DNA from: Agroathelia rolfsii
Taxonomy: Eukaryota; Basidiomycota; Agaricomycetes; Amylocorticiales; Amylocorticiaceae
Assembly (NCBI GenBank): GCA_018343915.1
Contig: JABRWF010000003.1
Coordinates: 186,001 to 250,000, forward strand
Length of the DNA stretch: 64,000 nt
Direction of reading: 5' to 3'
Shown here: piece after piece, positions 1-12,341 of the stretch
How the letters are laid out: every line of letters starts with the position of its first letter
How positions within the stretch are numbered: the stretch's first letter is position 1
Notes under the pieces: generated by a model
Databases searched by the model: none
Told to the model about the DNA's origin: nothing
Seen by the model: the letters and a program-made list of their open reading frames with translations, nothing else
Program-made: the position numbers and the translations under genes

Positions 1-1147
1 CCCATTCAGGCCAGTGGATAATCATGCATCTGATGGCCCAGAGATGGCTGGGCCGTCTTGCTTGGCAGAAGATCATGAAATCGAGTTGATACCCACCCCA
101 CCCAAGAATGATGTCGCTGCAACGAAAAATCTTGGAGATGAACTGCTCCCGACCATGTCGCAGATCGACCTCTCCGTTTTCAAGGCCTTGCCAGCGGACG
201 TACAGCAAGAGCTCCATGCAGAGATCAAGCGGCGATCTGAATCACCCGCCGTCCATGCTGTGGGTCAGATCAGTCGCGCAAGCTCTCGACAGAGGTCTAT
301 TGAGCCCATTGCTGCTGCTGTGGTTGCAATCGCGCCCGTCTGGCCACAGAAGAAGATTAGCATCAAGGGTACTAATGTTAAGCGAATAGCGCAGCAACTC
401 GCACCGCGAACTCGGGGTACTACCTCGCCCAAGAAGAAGGGTATTTCCAGCAGCAGTAGTATGGGCGGCAATGATAAACGACCACTTGGCCAGGTAAATG
501 TCACGAAAGAAGAACTGCGGAAGCTCGACATCGACCCAGAAGTGTTCTCGGCGCTGCCAGTAGATATGCAGCGCGAACAGCTCTCTATGGTGCGCGCTCT
601 CAAAGCACCCGGAGGACCGAATGTGTTTGTGCCGACGCAACGTATGGTGCTCAAGCCGTATGTCCTGTCCAAGGCACCAGGGGCACCTGTCTATCGCATG
701 CCACCTGCACCGCAGGCCAAGTATCTCAGCCCAGCCGTCCTGAGGCAACAAGGAAAGGAGAAAGGCACCAAGCTTTACTTTACGGAAACGGATGACGTGC
801 AGGGTGTAATCGAGGCGTGGGTAGAGGCATTCCGCAAACGCCCACCAAACGCAAAGGACATCGATTTCTTTGCGAGGTGGTTGACCAAGTGTGTTGATAG
901 TGGCCAGTCGGCTGATTCGGGCGTGGAGAGGGCTGTCGCCGTCGTCAAGTGGTGGCTTGTGCTCCTAAGACGACACTGGGGGTCATATGAAATCGGTGCC
1001 CAAGACGACTTTGCCGAGTATCCACTGGACGAAGAGGACCCGGACGATGTCGTAGCCAGGGCCTGGTGGACGGCGTTTACAGAGGTCAAGAAGAAGATGA
1101 ATGAGGTTGCTCGCAAGAAGTTTGGTGGTTCTCTTGCGATACGTTAA
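1..1147 (+). CDS. REV1: DNA repair protein REV1, C-terminal part (5' truncated by window edge)
   Basis: Y-family translesion polymerase/scaffold; only the C-terminal portion lies in the window. The frame is open from the first bases (reading from position 2), so the start is outside and this is not a small gene. Two ubiquitin-binding motifs of the UBM type are visible: one around nt 158-225 with the core FKALPADVQQEL, and one around nt 527-595 with VFSALPVDMQREQL. The invariant Leu-Pro pair that contacts ubiquitin is present in both. The last ~100 residues (nt ~780-1090, with GVIEAWVEAF and WLVLLRRHW) fit the REV1 C-terminal helical domain that binds other translesion polymerases and REV7. 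The linker is Ser/Lys rich. No intron is seen in this part. The catalytic domain and BRCT domain would lie upstream. UBM pair plus C-terminal domain makes REV1 the best call. Confidence 0.87.
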   Translation, partial: PFRPVDNHASDGPEMAGPSCLAEDHEIELIPTPPKNDVAATKNLGDELLPTMSQIDLSVFKALPADVQQELHAEIKRRSESPAVHAVGQISRASSRQRSIEPIAAAVVAIAPVWPQKKISIKGTNVKRIAQQLAPRTRGTTSPKKKGISSSSSMGGNDKRPLGQVNVTKEELRKLDIDPEVFSALPVDMQREQLSMVRALKAPGGPNVFVPTQRMVLKPYVLSKAPGAPVYRMPPAPQAKYLSPAVLRQQGKEKGTKLYFTETDDVQGVIEAWVEAFRKRPPNAKDIDFFARWLTKCVDSGQSADSGVERAVAVVKWWLVLLRRHWGSYEIGAQDDFAEYPLDEEDPDDVVARAWWTAFTEVKKKMNEVARKKFGGSLAIR

Positions 1148-1657
1148 GCCCGAAGATGTGATTACATTCAGGCTGGTATCTTTCTCACACTTTTCATCTA
1201 TCAATCTGTTCACAAAACTAATTGTCATCATTTGGTTTATTTTTTATTTATTGCTCATTATATATATATATATATCAAACACATGATATCCAGACACGTG
1301 AGTAGCATTTTAAGCAAGGGCCGCAAGAGCCAAATGGAGGAAGTAGGCGCATGGTCATACAGGAACGTACATATACAGTAAAACGGATAAATGCAGGCTA
1401 TGATACAAATAGGCGGACATCAAATACTGTATAAAAAAAAGACTTGAGGCGTAGAAGCTCGTGGCAGGCATAACTAGAGTAAACATAACTCCATCCATCT
1501 AAATAAACCCTAGAAAAAGCAAGAATGACAAGGGATGGGGCTGTATGACACGTCATAAAAACATATACGACAGATCCCAGGGATGTCGTGGCTCGTGAAA
1601 TAAACATAGATAGCACTATGCGTGAGACCTAATCAACGAGCAAGAGGGGACAACGAA
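1148..1657. other. intergenic, convergent 3' ends
   Basis: This 510-bp stretch lies between the REV1 stop and the HMG-gene stop. It is AT-rich with an ATATAT run near 1260-1273. I see no gene; it presumably holds both 3' UTRs. Confidence 0.6.
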
Positions 1658-3363
1658 TCAATACAAGTCCGACCACGATGGGTGATAGGGATTAACGCAC
1701 CACGCAGTAGGTGTCGGCGTCGGCATCGGGCATGATGATGACGGCGAAAGATGTGGATGGTGCCACGGCGAGACGTAGGAGTACGCGGGCGCTTGATTTG
1801 GTACTACAGGCTGAGAATAGCAAGTTGGCATCTGTGCACCGTCCTGGTGTTGCACCCATGGCACTTGGCTGGAAGGATGGCCAACGAGAACAGGAGAAGG
1901 CGTTTGTGGACCGTAGATTGACGATGAGATCGAAGAGTCATCATTCTCCATATAGCTTTCCACACCGTAATAGGATGGTGAGCTGGAAATTCCAGAGAAA
2001 ATGGTGTTGGTGGTAGGAAGCTGCTGCTGAGCATGCATGGGGAGAGAGGTCATGGGAGCCGCTAAATTTCTCAGCTGAAAAGGTGACCCCTGTTCTTGCC
2101 TCGAGGGCCGCGGTCTTGATAAAGAGCCGTCCCAGTCGGCAAGAGAGGATGAAGACGGTACCGCTCCTAGGTGAGTCTGCGTCGTGACCACTTGCGGATA
2201 CTCTAGCACACGCTGAACAGTAGTAGCGTCTTCGGGTACTGGTGGACGAGCATCTTGCTCTGCGAGGAAACGAGTAAGCATTGAAGAGTACTCAGGTTGG
2301 CCATCTGCGGGCATGTGATCGGAAGAAATCGGTGAGATTTGTGGTAGCTGGCGGTGGGGTACCAACGGTACCTATAGACAGTATTTGTCAGTGACTGTTT
2401 TCGTCGGAGAGGGAAAATCGGACAGCATACCGTAATAATACTTGAGGAACCGGCATCGCTACAGTCGTCATCGCTGCCTTCTGATGAGCCAACGTCTGTC
2501 GACGGCTTTGTGCCCCGAGAAAGCATAAACAATTGAGCAGTGCTAGGTGCACTATCATCCCATGTGCTGTCCTCGTCTACGGCAGAGGAGGACGCCTGTG
2601 TCATGGGGGAAGGCGCCTCAGATGGGGGCTGGACACGTTGATACGCGGGCAATACCCCTAGAGCAGAGTTATAAACAGCGGGCGACATGGTTGATGCTCG
2701 CGATGTCGATGCCATATCGTCATAGAATAAATGTTCATGGGCCATGTCAGGCGCAACAACAGAGCTGCGCCTGGTGTCACATGGCGATGGCGAGGAGGAG
2801 GAAGAGGAGGAGGAGGAGGACTCCCGAGTCGAAGTCCTGCGACGGCGTGTGGGCCTGTAGCGATAGCTCGGGTTGAGCGCAGCATGAGCCGTCTTTTCTT
2901 CTTGAGCCTTTTGCTTCCAATACTCTTTTTCCTTGGCTGGCAGGTCCTTCCAAGCCTGGGCGGACTTGAGAGAGAGGCTCTTTTCGCACGGGCCACGGCT
3001 GCCGCCACTCTCGAGGCGCTGATTGATGAGGGACTCTACGAACCAGCAACGGAAGATAATGTATGCATTACGAGGGCGGGCGACCCAGTTGGGATCGCGC
3101 TGTTTGCTTTTGAGAGCGCGCCTTTTGGAAGTGTTACTCTTGGCAGTATATGGCTGGACGCCGGATGGGTCAGAGGACGCCACCGGATCGGATGGCAGAA
3201 TGTGGTGGAGCTGTGTATATGGAGTCAGCGTCAAGATGGATTGATATAGTATGGAAAGTGTGGGGGAGCTTACCTGTGTGTCGTGCCAAGACGGCAGCTG
3301 TGTGCTAGAGGAGGAGGGAACCGGGAAATTAGGCTGATGGGACTGTGAGACCGAGTCGGACAT
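1658..3363 (-). CDS. HMG-box (MATA_HMG-type) transcription factor, 527 aa
   Basis: Nuclear DNA-binding regulator. Model: complement(join(1658..2371,2431..3210,3274..3363)); two in-phase introns of 63 and 59 nt with GTAAG/GTATG donors. The start at 3363 opens MSDSVSQSHQ. The HMG box covers about residues 72-150: RPRNAYIIF at its start, the conserved WKDLPAKEKEYW helix in the middle and a basic tail (YRYRPTRRRR). Downstream is a Ser-rich, acidic and then Pro/Gln/Ser-rich region of ~370 residues with no recognised fold, typical of an activation domain. In basidiomycetes, HMG proteins of this kind include Prf1/Pcc1-type regulators of mating and dikaryon development. That homology is only inferred here, because no pheromone, receptor or homeodomain gene is next to it. 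The very long empty upstream region (3364-8908) fits a heavily regulated gene. Confidence 0.85.
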
Positions 3364-6300
3364 GATGGGATGGGTGACTTGAATGCTGGGAGGGGGGAGG
3401 GCAGCTCGAGTCCGCCGTACTTATAATAGAGCGAAGAAGTGGAAACCCCTCTCTTTCTCACTTCTCCTGAGACGATCACATCACGATAGCCCGATGGGCC
3501 CCTAATCAGGATGTTTATTGACCTGGATAACAACATCCATTCGACGTCGCGCCGACGAAGAGAGGGGTTCGCTCGGGGCCTCGGTAAATTTATACAGTCA
3601 ATTGGACCAAGATCTCACTGTTTCTGGTGCAAGACGAAGACGATGATCCGGAGCCTGACCGGTGTTCATGAGGTGATTCATTTCATCCTAAGACTGCGGT
3701 TGTCAGATTGACGGCATGACCCAAGGATCATTTTGCCAGCAACTTCGCCCACTGGCACCCCTTGGCAACTCATTTCATCTCTCGGGCCGCCGCACAGGGG
3801 CGTTCTGGCCCGCTCAAAATGAATGGACATAGCACCCTCTCCTATTTGCATGCTAAATCCGCTTACTCACTGGTAGAGAAGGGGGGGGGGGGGAGGGGAG
3901 GGGAAGAGGGGCTGAAAAGGAGCAACCTGGCCAGAAGAACTGTTAGCCAGTCAGTCAACCATCAACATTACAAATGACCAATTGGGTATTATTCTAGACT
4001 ATTCGGCGGCGAGTCGCTAGCAGTAGTAGCGCTACTTGCCATGTGCTACTACTCTACATGCGTATACCCGTAGAAAAAAAAAGGAGCAAAAGTACCTGGC
4101 ACTAAATGACGCCGGTGAATCCAAATCAACCTTAATCCATTTGATGCCATCGACGGCTGGGCTTTGTGCCCTCTGCCCGTTCCCGTCGCAGCTCACGTGA
4201 TGCTACGCAGCCACACCCTGCAATATCTCTCCTTGGCCCCTTGGTAGCATCCTTGTATCGGGAATGCCCAGATATCCTGTACGCCACTGCCCATACTAAC
4301 TCAAAATAAAAACAAGAGCAAAGAGTGCAGCAGAGTGCAGAAAGATGCATGCAAGACATGTCACTACCACCCGAGGCGCCGAGGGATATTTGCACTGTGG
4401 CGTAGGAATCTAACCCGGGCCCGAAGCAGAAGCGCTGATGGATATGATGTCTGCCCGAATCTTTCCAGACCAAGGTTTGTCTATTGAGCGTCTGTTTATC
4501 ATCAGAACGTTTATCGTCATCGAATTAGGCATGTCTTCTCCGCGATTATGGCCGTACTAGGCCATTATTCTGGCATCCCTTCGCCACTCTTGCTGCCTGG
4601 CTGTTTTCGCATGATGATATTGATGTACATAAGCATTTGGGATCAATCAGGGCATCTTGAGTAGCACGTTACGTGCTTGGAAATATTGAGAGAGACAGAC
4701 GTGCATAAAGTGCCGTGATACGAACGGGCGGACGGGAAGCGCATTACCTCACCATTCTTCAAAATGACAGAAGTTGTTTCTTTCTAGCCGGCCCGGCATC
4801 TCCCTCTTAGTGTCTTCTGACCCTGTCCCCGCTCGAGTCGCATTGGACCGGTGACGAGGAGGATCACGCTCCATCCATCCGTCGTCTGAACCATTTCAAT
4901 CTCTAATTCATAATAACGCACTTCAATTACTCCTCTTCTCGCCCATTGCCGTACGCATACAGTTGGTCATGACAGCGGCATTGAATCCTCATCATGATCA
5001 TGGCTCAGTCCCTGCAAGGTTTTGCCTTGCACGCATGCGTAATCGATCCCCCCCTCCCTTGCTCCCGTTCTAATCCATCAATCGATAATCCTCCGTCCAT
5101 CACGGGATCCTCTCTGCCTGACTTTTGATTTGATTTTCACCACTGTTTCACGAGGGAGCATAGTAAAATAAAATATAGGTTAACTGTTTCCTAATCACGT
5201 AACTGAATTTGCACAAATATAGTATAATATATGCAGTCGACAGTGAGGTAGTGCTTTGACGCATGTACGCAAAAGCTTGAATTCTAATCTACGCCACATT
5301 GCAGATGATTCATCCCGCATAAGCGTTATCAGACACCAACACTTTGCCCATGATGCGTTGTTGCTGGATATTATGGGAACTGGAAAAAAAAAAAAAAAAA
5401 AAAGCAGGTTGTTATTGGAACTGACCTTACTTTTTGATGTCTGAATCCCACGTCTCCATCACAAACACCGGTGATCCTGATCCTGATCTTAGCGCGCTCC
5501 GAGGAAACAACCGTTTCCGCGGGCTCTAAGGCATTGCCGGTGTGGTTGTGCTTCTATGATCCATCCTCAATCCATCAATTCATTCTATTCTGAGCCCACC
5601 ATTTGCGTCATGTTTTATCTAGACCCTCCTCCTCTTTCTTTTATCTTATCACTTTTTGGATCGACATCGAGAATGCTCATATTATAAAGTCGAGAGAGAT
5701 TACAGATAAAATCACACCATCAGTACCATTTGTAAGTCTGAGTACCGGCAGTTCTTTGGATAGAAAAGTGCATGCACACCCCAGATCCGCCGGACGTTTA
5801 GGAGAATGCATCGATGATGTCGAATCCCGCCGGCCCGTATGGGCCGCTTTGACCGGGATTAAAAATAAAATAAATAAATCAAGAGATTATGTTGTGTTAA
5901 TCCCCAGTTGGAAGGCGACGTCTAAATTAGCCTATGACAATAGGCCATCAAACGGTGCTTTGCTCTCACATGTCACGGTGTCCATACTGGGACAGAATGC
6001 GTGTGCAAGAATGAATGGGGTATAATTTATATCTTTTGATTGCCAGAATAGAATACCGCTGCACGTGTCCGAGCTGTCGCTTTACTCAAAAGTGTAAAAG
6101 ACAAGCGGATGCAATGTTTGTTACTAACACTTGGGGGCACCTACGGAACCTTACTCAGGTGTTCCATTCTTGGTTAACCGCCAGTGTTACTTCAATGAGC
6201 TCCTCCTAAATCGGAATACATAACATCCCCGTAAGTTTCCGGGAAGGATCGTGAAGAGTTTCGCCGACGGCGCGCACACACACACTTCTGGCTGATTTAC

Positions 6301-8908
6301 GTTTCGGAGTAATTACTGCCCACCACACGGGGTCCGAGTCGAGATTCTTTTTCTCCTAAACACTTCCCAGCGCGCTATTTTGGTATGCCTCTCAGCAGTG
6401 CTGTGCTGCGGAGTCCGTCCGAGCCCAGGTTGTATCATATGGGGCATGTAGGCTGCAAAATACAGGATGTGAGAAGAAAGAAAAGAAAAACAGGACCATG
6501 GCCTCCGAGTCTCGCGCATTGTCATCATTTGCATTTCCCCACGAACACGACTTGACTTTTGATGGCGTAAAGGGTCGACTAGTGTCACCTATTTGCTGGG
6601 TGCGACTTTCTCGCCACTGATATGTACACGTCCTCTGGTAGATACTCAAAGTTCGTGTCGTCAAAGCTGCAAAAAAAAAAAAAGAATGTCGATGATGATG
6701 ATGATGATCGCTGCCATCATGTAGAAACAGACAATCTTGACAGCTTTCTGTTGCTATACCGCCGCCCCCACCCTGTCATGTTCATCTCTGTCTGTCTGTC
6801 TGTTTCTCTGTTGCGACCGAAAAGTGATTGTTGATCTATTTCATGCGTTCGTAGAACTGCTGCCGTGCATAGCAGCGGAATTCTGCATTGTATCGTTTAT
6901 AATATGTGAACCGAAACGGACTTGCGGGCATGCGGTGCTTCAATAGAGCACAGCGGCCGCAAAGAAGTCCAAATAATGAGCACATGTATCATACCAGCCC
7001 TACATGAACGAGAGTGCTATATACACAGCTTTAGTTTAGCTTAAGCGACGGACCTGAGAAATTCGGTATACATGTAGTGCCCAAGTATAGCTCGAGAGGA
7101 GCGTGCAGCACCAACAGCCGAGAAGAAGCCATCAACTGAATCTGTCATCAACTCGGCAGCAAGGCCAAGGGAGAGAGTTCAAGGAACGAGGGGCTAAACA
7201 AGCAAGCAAGTAGGCAGGCAGGCTCGTTCTGTGAACTATTTGCGGAACGGGGACATGGTGATGACGGCTATGTGAATTCAATTCGGATAAAACAGGTACA
7301 AGGGTGCGGCTTTCAGGTTGATATGCTCAAACGTAATTCGTAGAGATAGAGGATGGAATGCTGGAAGAGATCGTCCTCGTCGTAGAGATACGGTTGGAAT
7401 GCTCAAAATACTGACTTGACTGGGGCGGTCGGTGCCGGGATCCTCCTTCGAGCGTCTCGTTGTTGTGTACATTACTTGACAGATGCTCGGACCATATATT
7501 GGCAACAAGACCATATTCAATCTACTAGCAAAGAGAAACGGGTGCTTGTGCTTTCCTGCAGCCACCGAAATGCAAAGAGTCTGATGCTGAGAGTCTGAGA
7601 GACCACTGAATATGCTTGTAGCAGTAAGCCCAGGGCATCAGCAAAGCAGGCGGTATACGTAAGTATAATCTCTCAATTCCGTCAATGCGGCTCTAAAACT
7701 GTTCGATGGATGGCTCTAGGTAGGACACCGCGGACGAAAACAGAACCTGTCGAAATGTGTGGAAGGTCTCATCCATATGGGTTCAGTTGCCGCCCGCCGG
7801 ACACGAGCGAAGGGATTGATGGAGCATTGTAACTATCTGCCTGATATCTCCACCATCAATGATCGCTGTCATATTAAGTTTTTCGACACCAGGCCGTGAG
7901 TAAGGGACTTGAGAAAGAAAAGAAAAAAAAAAAAGAGGAGACGCGTGACTGTAACTGGGAAACCTGTGTGTGTCAGGCAACTGAAGTTCGACATTACTTT
8001 CATCTCCATCTCGCATGTCCGAATGACTTTGTCAAGGGAGCTAAACATTGCTATATCAACCGGTGGTATGAACCCCGGAAAGAGCTTTTTCGTAATCGAC
8101 ATCTCTAGCTGATGGATTGCAGGGATCATTTCGGCGCATTCAGTTCAGCCACTAGCACACCTGAGGGGAGAAAAGCAGGAGGATATCCATTCATTACAAG
8201 TATGTGATGGTTGCTAATGCTGAAAGCACTTCCTAAGGCTTCGTGAAGCATTATACACCGGGTGTTGTGTACACTGCCAGTAACCCATGAATGCATGAAG
8301 GATACAGGCATGGTTACATATTACATATTCTTCTCAGATATTTGACATTGTTCACGTGCCCAAATGATGCGGTGTGGCAGCGGTGATGCAGTTGGCTGGA
8401 TGATGTCAGGCGTATACAATTGCCCTCTGCCGTTATCAACGACCATCTCTACTTGTGTTGTCTGCTGGCCCAGCTTGGAATTGGATAGATTCTGATCGTT
8501 TCAGGTGATGCATCTACCCCGGACAGACATCATAACTAGAGGTAAGGGAGACTGGCATCGTTTTTCTGTAAATTCACCGGATAGTACAAATAATTTGGCG
8601 CTTATTCCTAGCCCTGCGACTGCCGGTGCCAGACCAGTACGCATGTTCAGATAGCAGCTCGAGTTCGTCCGCGTCCGACTTTTGCTCGGACTTGATCCAC
8701 GACGATATCTCCCTCGTCGACCAGCGTGCGCGTCCGTCGGACTCGCGGCCTGTGGCACTCCAAGGACGGGACATCATCATCACCATCGCACACCGAGATA
8801 TTCCGTCTCTTGGCGGTTCGACAAACGGTGAGCCACAATCACTGAAGCCCGCCGTCCATCGCTTCTGGGCGACGGGTGATCCATGTTTTACGACATCGTT
8901 GTGATTAC
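3364..8908. other. 5.5 kb gene-poor region upstream of the HMG gene
   Basis: No frame here shows a recognisable domain or a convincing spliced model. Contents: T/C-rich tracts, a G13 run (3881-3893), an A20 run (5384-5403), an A13 run (6671-6683), a (GAT)6 microsatellite (6691-6708), a CTGT repeat near 6788-6805 and a CA repeat near 6278-6287. The stretch 8610-8880 is GC-richer with an open frame on + and could be a 5' exon of the next gene or part of an unrecognised gene; it lacks an ATG in that frame. Part of the region probably serves as 5' UTR/promoter of the divergent HMG and membrane-protein genes. Confidence 0.5.
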
Positions 8909-9685
8909 ATGCATACTCAAAAAATCACGCCATCTATTCAAAAAGCTTTCATTGCACTAGTAACCATCCTTGGCTCAATCACTCTCCTAGCGGGAGCAGC
9001 CGCTCTCTACCTCTGGCTCCGACAAGAGGACTCTCCGGACGGCCCGCGCGAGAGGAGTCGCCGCAAGGCCCGCCATGCGGATGATCTCGCCTCATCTTCG
9101 CCGTACAACTATACCGCCTCTAGCGGAGGTAGAGGCCATGTCTCACTTGTAGCAAAACTAAGGGCCTTCTTTGCTCGATCCCGCCGTGTTGCACGGCCAA
9201 AAAAAAAACACTCTACCCCAAAACGGGCTGGCTGGACTCAAGCTAGCGAAGATGATGAGTGGGAAATCCGGTCGGAGGACGAGCTGGAAGAGGTCGCTGA
9301 TCAGCCTTTTGATCCGGTCAAGATCGCTACCTCCCCTCAGCGATTTTCAACTGTTTCAGGATATAATATGCCTGAGATTGACTCATATTCGACCATGCAG
9401 CTGGGCGCGTACGCGCCTCCCAAGTTGCCTTATTATCACCATCATCACAGCCCATCGGGTGCTAGTGAGGATGGCGTTGAAGACGCTTACCAAATAGTAG
9501 CGATGCCATTCCCTGAGCCGTACCACGGTACGGTCGGTGAAATCCCCCGTGCTGAATCCCCAGATCAGTTGGGGAACACCGACGATAGCCCTGATGGCCA
9601 TCAACGCGCTACAAGGTCAACTCATATGCGGAACCTCTCTGAGCGCACGATAGACAGCGGTACAAAGTTTATCGAAAGTCTTTGA
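8909..9685 (+). CDS. single-pass membrane protein with long cytoplasmic tail, 258 aa
   Basis: I do not recognise a family. From the ATG at 8909 the protein has a short N-terminus, one strong hydrophobic segment at about residues 12-34 (AFIALVTILGSITLLAGAAA, then YLWLR) and a ~220-residue hydrophilic tail. The tail has a basic patch (RSRRVARPKKK), an acidic stretch (EDDEWEIRSEDELEE) and a His-rich run (YYHHHH). This resembles the C-terminal half of basidiomycete Ser-rich type I membrane proteins, so a signal peptide and ectodomain may be encoded in unseen upstream exons (for example within 8610-8830, where a GTGAGC donor sits at 8828). The start is therefore uncertain. Confidence 0.55.
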   Translation: MHTQKITPSIQKAFIALVTILGSITLLAGAAALYLWLRQEDSPDGPRERSRRKARHADDLASSSPYNYTASSGGRGHVSLVAKLRAFFARSRRVARPKKKHSTPKRAGWTQASEDDEWEIRSEDELEEVADQPFDPVKIATSPQRFSTVSGYNMPEIDSYSTMQLGAYAPPKLPYYHHHHSPSGASEDGVEDAYQIVAMPFPEPYHGTVGEIPRAESPDQLGNTDDSPDGHQRATRSTHMRNLSERTIDSGTKFIESL

Positions 9686-10310
9686 TGGTAATAAGACGAG
9701 GTACAACTGGCCGCAAGCGATACAGGTCGTTCGGCTTTATTTCTTACGGCATTTACGATGTTATGACTCCACGCCTACTGACGATACCTTCTTGGCTGTA
9801 ATGGTAACTGCTATCCGTTGATTTCCTGGTTCTATTCCCCAAAGATTGTTTTATTTATTTATGTGTATATGTAAAGTTGATCTGTTGTTATTGATATTGC
9901 TGATGATTGTGTATGTATCTTGTCATCTAAGCCTTGAATTTCACCATGCCGAGTCGTAGATTTAATGCCGAACGTCATAATCCTCATGGATGTGTATTGA
10001 TCGTGTGAGAATGCCGTTGAAGCGTAGAGATGTCAAAAACACACATGAATTCCAGTGCAAATGTCAGTAACGGGTGGGACTTGTACAAGGGATAGTGAAA
10101 CAGGTTGTCAATAAAAGTAGCGAGTGCAAAACACTAATAATGGAATACAGTGTCAGTAACCAAGGTACCAGAGAAAGATCTACTTTCCAACATGGTCAGC
10201 TTTATCCTGAAGCTTTTTTCCACCGGAGACCGAGCCGTATGTATGTCATGGAATGGAGTCCGAGTATTCGCACTCTCAGAGCGCTTCATATATTTTTCTC
10301 TGTTTTGCTT
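9686..10310. other. intergenic, convergent 3' ends
   Basis: A 625-bp AT-rich spacer between two convergent genes. An open frame on + (10074-10406) runs antisense through the end of the next gene and has no protein-like features. Confidence 0.55.
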
Positions 10311-11656
10311 TTAGAAGAATTCCGTGATTGCAACGGAGACGTCAGTAAAATATATGTATTGATTTATTGGCGATGCCCAGGACGCTTCGTTGCCTACAAT
10401 AAATAAATGAACAATATGAGCATCGGAGTCAGCCAAAGAATGAAAGTACGCTGACCTCCAAAGAACGTCTGGAACTGTATCCCGCGTATCCTGCCCGCAT
10501 CACTATCACGTATAATCAACCCTGTCACATTGATTACACTCTCGCCGTTCGCCCAGAGTTGCAGCTCCCCATTGGCCTGGCCCGCATCATTCAGCCTCAC
10601 ACGCTCTGCCACCGTCGTCCACGCGCCAGTGGTGAAGTTGTACGAGCCACGGCCGACGCTGGCCCCGTACACTGGATTGCATATGCTCAATGGGGGAACA
10701 TAGCATACAGCTTCGTTTGCCTCAAAACCGGAGATGTTATACGGTGGTAGGTAGGTGTACATCTCCCCCATCCCGTTTGTGCGCCACATCAGCCGTGCAG
10801 AGAAGCAGCCGGTGTCGCGGCGGCCGCCGGAGCAGGAATAGGCCTCGTCCTCCGAGTCGCCGCCGTCTGTCATGGGAGAAATGTTCAGTAGGGGTCCTCC
10901 TAATCATTATTAGCTGGAAAAAGAAGGGGACAGAAAGGGACGTACAGAAGCCTGGAAGTTTTCCGCCGAGGTTGTATTCGAAGCCCTCTGGAAAGTATAC
11001 GGAGTAACCGAGCGTGGCTTCCTTGGCCTGCGTCAGGTCGACGCTGCCTGGTCCGGCGGCATAAAAGGATAGGCCGCCCAGCGGCTCGCTAGAGAGGCTG
11101 ACCGAGCCTTCGGGATAGTATGCCTATATGTCAAATCATAAATTTATCACACTTAGGCAAGGTACGAAAATGTTGACACAAATTAATTAACCCCCAGTGA
11201 ATATGTACCATCCGGTGCATCGGTGTAATTGTGAATGAGAGCAGACATGTCGTGCGTCTCATTGAAAGTTGCGTCCGATAGCGGGAAGGGGTTTATGGCC
11301 TGCGAGTACGTAGACCAGGACGCATTGGCGTCCTGTGAAACGGGGAAGAGCATGTCAATCTTGCTTATGTTTACTGCGGGCGCCGTTGAAGACGGCTCGG
11401 ATGCGATTGCAGTGGCAGCGGCACCACTAACGACGCTGGCAGATACAGATGTGTCATTTGATTTGGATACATACGAGCATGTCGTACGACGAACTGACGT
11501 CCTCAGCTTAGGCTGGAACACACTCGAGATTTTGTTGTCGTGGTGAAAGGCCCTGTGCGCATGGGCATCTTGGTGATCTGCTCCGTTTGTCGGTCCGGCG
11601 GTCACGATCGAAATGAATGAAAGGAAATTCAAAAGCCATGGCGCAGATGAAAACAT
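10311..11656 (-). CDS. secreted polysaccharide lyase family 14-like protein, 378 aa
   Basis: Model: complement(join(10311..10393,10456..10866,10946..11123,11192..11656)); introns of 62, 79 and 68 nt, all GT-AG, total 1137 nt. The start at 11656 opens a signal peptide (MFSSAPWLLNFLSFISIVTA), so the product is exported. A Ser/Thr/Ala-rich linker follows. The second half matches the fungal PL14/alginate-lyase-like fold by its conserved stretches: YFPEGFEYNLGGKLPG, YGGD at an exon junction, RLMWRTNG, GRGSYNF, a WTTVAERVRLND strand, ELQLWANGE, and TFFGG followed by a Ser-Trp-Ala-Ser-Pro segment encoded by the last exon. Family members act on uronic-acid-containing glycans or related polymers; the substrate here is unknown. 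The fourth exon (83 nt) is needed to complete the fold and supplies the TAA stop. Confidence 0.82.
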
Positions 11657-12341
11657 GGTGGATATAGCAAGCAAGGAGCGGCAACAGGGAAGGCAACGCC
11701 AGTGCACTAAAGGCAAAGGGAAGAGAGTGCGAGAAAAATAGAAGCAGCCTCGAGAGGAGCTGCGCAGGGCATGTGGGGTGGTAGCCAGCAAACGACTAGA
11801 GTGTTCGTCCGAGTGTTCATCCGAGAAAGTGCCAGTGGTCTAGACACTGGCATGTGTCGGTAATAATATACGCCTAGTGCCTAGGATGCAGATGGCTTTT
11901 TTTTTTTCTGTCTAATTCTTCCATTGCATATATCGCAGGCCATGGTGGACGAGAGAAATTGCAATTATAGCCATCGTACTAACTAGTGGATAGCAGGTAA
12001 AAGTCAAAGTTGTCACTACACTAAATTACAAACTTGAAACTCAGGTCGGTGACGTCAGTAGCTACTATGCTTGCTATCTAATACGAACTCCCATGAATGT
12101 TTCTCAATAAGCAGTGTATATTCGTCACAAGCCGAGATATGCAAGATAAAGCCATCTTGATTTCAAGGGAGAAATCACCTCCAAGCTACGACGATCATCT
12201 ACCCCCAAAAGTTTGCCACTGCCAGTAATGTCAATCAGCCATCGACACATACATAAATAGAAAGAACCCCTGCTCGTGCCAGCCTTTGGGCGTTAACTTG
12301 AACTTGAACCACTGGCAACACTTAGATCAAACGTTTTCAAG
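11657..12341. promoter_or_regulatory. divergent promoter region (PL14-like / RidA)
   Basis: 685 bp between the starts of two divergent genes, so both promoters should lie here (inference). It contains a T-run near 11899-11908. No specific operator was recognised. Confidence 0.45.

Noticed and set aside
242..1116. several minus-strand frames over the REV1 tail
   Set aside because: They are shadows of the REV1 coding frame, which carries two UBM motifs and the C-terminal domain.
1658..3363. possible mating-type (HD or pheromone/receptor) locus around the HMG gene
   Set aside because: No homeodomain pair, STE3-type receptor or CaaX pheromone precursor was seen within the flanking 10 kb.
5384..5403. 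A20 run as the poly(A) tail of a retroposed sequence
   Set aside because: No upstream gene-like sequence and no flanking target duplication; treated as a simple homopolymer.
10074..10406. 110-codon frame on + overlapping the PL14-like 3' end
   Set aside because: It is antisense to the last exon of a well-supported gene and has no domain features.
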